Shown here piece after piece: positions 7,413 through 9,861 of a stretch of 9,861 nt of DNA. This DNA is from Spirochaetales bacterium. Its GTDB lineage: Bacteria > Spirochaetota > Spirochaetia > Sphaerochaetales > Sphaerochaetaceae. Position numbers and translations under genes: made by a program. The notes below the pieces were generated by a model. The model ran no database searches. It saw nothing but the letters and a program-made list of their open reading frames with translations, and was not told the DNA's origin. How positions within the stretch are numbered: the stretch's first letter is position 1; the number at the start of each line of letters is the position of its first letter. The stretch is taken from NCBI GenBank assembly GCA_017614625.1, contig JAGABK010000041.1, positions 1 through 9,861 of the forward strand. The letters are read 5' to 3'.

Positions 7413-7442
7413 AAAAAAAGACCGATGCGCTTTCGGCATCGG
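7413..7442 (-). terminator. Intrinsic terminator of the lysine riboswitch
   Basis: In minus-strand RNA, CCGATGC (7442-7436) pairs with GCATCGG (7428-7422) around the 7-nt loop CGAAAGC. A T-tract TCTTTTTTT follows immediately (to 7413). It lies between the L-box aptamer and the dapA SD, so it is the expression platform, expected to form when lysine is bound. The antiterminator partner was not resolved by eye. A further hairpin, CTTCA...TGAAG enclosing ACTG...CAGT (about 7455-7480), sits between aptamer and terminator. Confidence 0.88.
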
Positions 7443-7480
7443 CCTGTAAAGATCCTTCACATACTGAATACAGTTCTGAA

Positions 7481-7655
7481 GCATTAATACATAGCTCTCC
7501 GCCTAAGCGACAGTCAGGCGGATCTTATCCGGATGACCAAGAAGGGTTCGCAGCATCCTTCTTTCGGCGGCATCCCCTTTCATCGCGGCAACGGCCCTTG
7601 CCAGGCCTTGGCACCACGACTACTCTTGTCAACCGCACCTCTATCCTTTAAATGC
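7481..7655 (-). promoter_or_regulatory. Lysine riboswitch (L-box) aptamer
   Basis: The minus-strand leader of dapA shows the conserved L-box blocks in order. GATAGAGGTGCGG (from 7645) is the 5' P1/P2 side, AGAGTAGT follows, and then GATGAAAGGGGATGCC and GCCGAAAG. GAAGG...CCTTC forms a further arm. CCGCCT (from about 7525) pairs with AGGCGG as the last helix, enclosing GACTGTCGCTT. The sequence closes with GAGAGCTAT. P1 can form between ATAG (7644-7641) and CTAT (7494-7491), with GCATT (7655-7651) pairing to AATGC (7485-7481) further out. Followed by a terminator and a lysine biosynthesis operon, the identification is strong. Lysine binding would stabilise P1 and allow termination before dapA. 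Confidence 0.94.
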
Positions 7656-7668
7656 GATATGTTGTCTG

Positions 7669-7698
7669 TATTTAGACACAAATGTTTCTGTGTGTCAA
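7669..7698 (-). promoter_or_regulatory. Probable promoter of the lysine operon
   Basis: A consensus -35 box TTGACA lies at 7698-7693, directly after the stop codon of the upstream ATPase gene. The -10 is weaker: TAAATA at 7674-7669 (18-bp spacer) or CTAAAT one base earlier (17 bp). Transcription would begin near 7662, about seven bases ahead of the riboswitch P1 helix, which fits a leader that starts with the aptamer. An inverted repeat occupies the spacer region. Confidence 0.55.
7675..7696. repeat. Inverted repeat GACACA-N10-TGTGTC inside the dapA promoter
   Basis: Exact 6-bp arms at 7675-7680 and 7691-7696 are separated by 10 bp. Outer TATT (7669-7672) and AATA (7697-7700) extend the symmetry with a two-base offset on one side. 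The repeat overlaps the -35 box and reaches the -10. It could be a protein operator or the 3' hairpin of the ATPase gene upstream; no T-tract follows it, so an intrinsic terminator is unlikely. Confidence 0.5.
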
Positions 7699-7708
7699 TA
7701 CATGGCTG

Positions 7709-9010
7709 TCAGGACAGCAGGTATTTCCATGCAGGAATAACTGTGACGGTACCTTCATCGAATTCATGTGAGTCCTCGATGTCCATGGTGACAACAGTGC
7801 TGTTTCGGACTTTCAGTTCCCTCATTGCCTCTCTCAGGCTGCGCAGTTCCCGTTCTTTTGTCACGGAATCCGACATATCCATGCAGACCTGTACAAGATT
7901 GATTTCAGGCCAGGGTCCCACAGCGAAATCCACTTCATATCCTGAACCGGTTCTGTAATAAAAGACCTCTTTGTATTTTCGCCTCAAATGGAGGAACACT
8001 ATGTTCTCCATTCTCAATCCCACATCTCTTGTCAGTCCACCGGAAACCGAAGCAGCCATCGCATGATCTGCAATATATATCTTCTTGTCATTCGTGGCTT
8101 TCACCGCCTGGTTGTTGCTCCTTATAGGCACAAGGAATACAGCAAAAGTTTCTTTGATGTACTCAAGATACTCGGTCACAAGAGGCTTGGATATTTCAAC
8201 GCGCATTCCCATAAGGCGCTGATACAACTTCGATATGGACATCATCTGACCCATCATTCCGAAAAGAAGAATCACCATCGTCTTCAACGCCATCGGCTTC
8301 GACACATCGTGACGCAGGATGATATCACGATAGACGATGTCATTCTGCGTGTTCTGGAAAAACAGATTCCGCGCTGTCTCGCTTCGGAACATATCGGCCT
8401 CGGGAAAGCCGCCGATCAAGAGATAGTCATTGAACATCTTCAGTTGCCTGTCTCTTGAATCCGAGGTGTATCCGATTGCTTCATTCCCGCCTCTGGATCG
8501 GAGAAATTCCCTGTAGGAATAACAGAACAGTTCCCATCCGAGTTTTCGACCTCCCAGTTCAGAGGATGTTTCTTCGACAAGCATCCTCGAACTTGAACCG
8601 GTGATATTGACCTCACAGTTTTCCGTGGTCTGGAGCCGGTTAACAAACAGCTCCCAGTCTTTGATATGGTAGATTTCGTCGAAGAAGAAATAGACCTTGC
8701 AATTATGGTTCTCAGGAAACAGCTCATAGTATGCATCAGCGATTACAGATGGAGCTTCATTCCGAAGCCCGACAAGTCTGTCGTCTGAAAAATCCAGTTT
8801 GCAGATCCGGTCCTCCGGGATTCCCGATTCAATCAGGGACTGGGCATATACATCAAGCATTGTCGATTTCCCGCAGCGCCTGACTCCGATTACTATGGTG
8901 GCCTTTCTCGGTATTCGCTCAATATCAAGATCCCGTTTGATGAATCTCTGGTTGAAGCCTTTCTGGTTTTCAGCAATTATCTGTTTCAGGGTTTCTTTCA
9001 TACTAGACAT
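7709..9010 (-). CDS. AAA ATPase with DUF4143-type C-terminal domain
   Basis: Function not established. The 433-residue protein belongs to the widespread AAA_14 plus DUF4143 family of stand-alone ATPases. The N-terminal half has Walker A GVRRCGKST (42-50), Walker B VYFFFDEIYHI (106-116), and a sensor-like NITGSSSRML (135-144). A helical, winged-helix-like stretch follows at about 244-295. The C-terminal domain resembles a PD-(D/E)xK nuclease fold, with Glu336 and YYRTGSGYEVDFAV (Asp361). The expected E-x-K position reads LVQVCMD, so nuclease activity may be lost. The frame is open upstream to a TTG at 9046, but that TTG is part of the -35 box, so the ATG at 9010 is preferred; another ATG lies at 9001. 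No SD is visible. Two sampled 60-bp lines are near 47-50 percent GC, against about 72 percent in one line of the deacetylase gene. This suggests an accessory gene, possibly acquired. Confidence 0.82.
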   Translation of the reverse strand: MSSMKETLKQIIAENQKGFNQRFIKRDLDIERIPRKATIVIGVRRCGKSTMLDVYAQSLIESGIPEDRICKLDFSDDRLVGLRNEAPSVIADAYYELFPENHNCKVYFFFDEIYHIKDWELFVNRLQTTENCEVNITGSSSRMLVEETSSELGGRKLGWELFCYSYREFLRSRGGNEAIGYTSDSRDRQLKMFNDYLLIGGFPEADMFRSETARNLFFQNTQNDIVYRDIILRHDVSKPMALKTMVILLFGMMGQMMSISKLYQRLMGMRVEISKPLVTEYLEYIKETFAVFLVPIRSNNQAVKATNDKKIYIADHAMAASVSGGLTRDVGLRMENIVFLHLRRKYKEVFYYRTGSGYEVDFAVGPWPEINLVQVCMDMSDSVTKERELRSLREAMRELKVRNSTVVTMDIEDSHEFDEGTVTVIPAWKYLLS

Positions 9011-9016
9011 GTGTTT

Positions 9017-9046
9017 ACAATACAACAAATAGCACATACCTGTCAA
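9017..9046 (-). promoter_or_regulatory. Promoter of the ATPase gene, predicted leaderless
   Basis: A consensus -35 box TTGACA lies at 9046-9041 and a -10 TATTGT (4 of 6) at 9022-9017, with an 18-bp spacer. Directly upstream of the -35 is an A-rich tract (TTAAAAAAAG) that resembles an UP element. The expected +1, seven bases past the -10, falls on the A of the ATG at 9010. Like scpB, the gene has no visible SD. The boxes are seen; the leaderless transcript is inferred. Confidence 0.55.
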
Positions 9047-9061
9047 CTTTTTTTAACTGTT

Positions 9062-9091
9062 TTGATATTTTTATACATTGCAAGAGATAAT
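9062..9091 (+). promoter_or_regulatory. Possible promoter for the deacylase gene
   Basis: TTGATA at 9062-9067 and GATAAT at 9086-9091 (each 5 of 6 consensus) are 18 bp apart. They would give an untranslated leader of roughly 120 nt before the ATG at 9222. The 9047-9221 gap is AT-rich on its left side, so chance matches are likely. A second -10-like TACAAT at 9181-9186 has no convincing -35. I found no riboswitch or strong hairpin in this leader. Confidence 0.3.
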
Positions 9092-9221
9092 CAAAAGAAG
9101 ATAAATGACTGAGATCGATCCGGAACCTACGGAGAATTCCGCTATAGGAGTTTGCAGTATCAATCCGCGGCAATCTGTATTACAATCTTAAATGTGCGGA
9201 TGCACAGCAGGGAGGATTCAT

Positions 9222-9861
9222 ATGAGACAGCTGCTCAAGAACGCCAGAATCTATGACGGAACAGGATCGGAACCCTACGTTTCCGATATTCTCGTGGAGG
9301 ACGACCGCATCGCGAAAATCGCCCCGAATATCGAAGACCAGGCTGACAATGTCATCGACCTGACCGGGAAATCCATAGCATCCGGATTCATCGATGCCCA
9401 CTCTCACAACGACTGGTTCGCAATCAGAAAGGATCCTCTTCCCTATTTCAGCCCGTTCATCAGGCAAGGCATAACTTCTTTCATCACAGGCAACTGCGGA
9501 ATCTCGGCCATCGGTTTTGAGAAGGGAAATCAGCATCTCGACAAATTCGGCGGCGGAATCTTCGGCTTCAGGGACACGACCGGCACGTACGGAATGCCGG
9601 ACGAGTATTTCAAGGCCACCGACAGGAACATGCCCTGCAACATCGCCATCCTTGCCGGCCACTGCTCGGCCCGTGCCGCGGCAGGCGGAAACGAGGACAG
9701 GCCTCTTACCCCTGAAGAGGAAAAGCACATGCTCGCCATCCTTGAGGAGGCCCTCCAGAAAGGAGCAGCAGGTCTCTCGCTCGGCCTGATGTACACTCCC
9801 GGTCTCTATGCCGATACCGCTGAGCTCAAGAAAGTAGCAGAGCTATGTATCAAATACAACA
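9222..9861 (+). CDS. N-acyl-D-amino-acid deacylase family amidohydrolase, 5' part (cut by window edge)
   Basis: Metal-dependent amidohydrolase predicted to release D-amino acids from N-acylated forms. The first 213 codons are present and the frame is open to the window edge. The protein begins MRQLLKNARIYDGTGSEPYV, the small beta-sandwich start of the superfamily (VYDGTG-type), with GKSIASGFIDAHSHND (49-64) holding the metal ligands His60 and His62. TGNCGIS (89-95) carries Cys92, which matches the metal-bridging cysteine of D-aminoacylases. AGHCSARAAAGG (145-156) corresponds to the GHGTLR region. The later metal-binding histidines and the catalytic aspartate lie beyond the window. The ATG has a strong SD GGAGG (9211-9215) with a 6-nt spacer. 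It diverges from the ATPase gene. Substrate could be an N-acyl-D-amino acid or a dipeptide-derived compound; this cannot be settled from half a protein. Confidence 0.85.
   Translation, partial: MRQLLKNARIYDGTGSEPYVSDILVEDDRIAKIAPNIEDQADNVIDLTGKSIASGFIDAHSHNDWFAIRKDPLPYFSPFIRQGITSFITGNCGISAIGFEKGNQHLDKFGGGIFGFRDTTGTYGMPDEYFKATDRNMPCNIAILAGHCSARAAAGGNEDRPLTPEEEKHMLAILEEALQKGAAGLSLGLMYTPGLYADTAELKKVAELCIKYN

Noticed and set aside
7337..7651. Plus-strand open frames (7337-7651 and 7533-7958) across the dapA leader
   Set aside because: They run antisense through the riboswitch and terminator; the structured RNA explains this stretch.
9180..9728. Minus-strand open frame of 182 codons under the deacylase gene
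   Set aside because: The plus strand here has a strong SD, an ATG and clear amidohydrolase motifs; the antisense frame has none.
1..9861. Search for tRNA, rRNA, CRISPR repeats, insertion sequence ends, phage or defence-system gene sets
   Set aside because: No cloverleaf, repeat-spacer pattern, transposase or recognisable multi-gene defence cassette was seen; the lone AAA ATPase is not enough to claim a system.

Overview
The window is a compact bacterial chromosome segment, GC-rich in its core genes, and almost all of it reads on the minus strand. Three blocks can be named. The organism is uncertain. The lysine genes are of the type found in Firmicutes, Bacteroidota and spirochaetes (acetylase branch, lysine riboswitch). 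The cytidylate kinase N-terminus continues into LNSGNF, a variant I associate with spirochaetes. My best guess is an anaerobic, possibly Sphaerochaeta-like, spirochaete, held with low confidence.

Block 1 (about 1-1390, minus) is a housekeeping cluster scpB > rluB > cmk: chromosome condensation, rRNA pseudouridylation and CMP/dCMP phosphorylation. scpB and rluB overlap by 11 bp, rluB and cmk by 4 bp (ATGA), and cmk runs off the left edge. A well-formed promoter sits so close to the scpB ATG that the transcript is predicted to be nearly leaderless. Between this block and the next lies an 83-bp, precisely centred nested inverted repeat.

Block 2 (about 1502-7700, minus) is a lysine operon: dapA > dapB > dapH > lysA > patA-like aminotransferase > M20 N-acetyl-diaminopimelate deacetylase. 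It covers every step from aspartate semialdehyde and pyruvate to LL-diaminopimelate by the N-acetyl route, plus the final decarboxylation. Aspartokinase, asd and the epimerase dapF are not in the window. The genes are coupled by overlaps or gaps of at most 13 bp. The 313-bp leader holds a promoter, a recognisable lysine riboswitch (L-box) and an intrinsic terminator just ahead of the dapA ribosome binding site, so excess lysine should terminate transcription before dapA.

Block 3 (about 7709-9861) looks accessory. An AAA ATPase with a DUF4143-type C-terminus (minus) is visibly less GC-rich than the lysine genes and again has a promoter that places +1 on its ATG. Diverging from it is the 5' part of an N-acyl-D-amino-acid deacylase (plus), cut by the right edge.

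I found no CRISPR array, tRNA, rRNA, insertion sequence or clearly new multi-gene system. The points most worth checking are the two predicted leaderless promoters, the nested palindrome at 1407-1489, the inverted repeat inside the dapA promoter, and the lysine operon with its variant LysA and no dapF.
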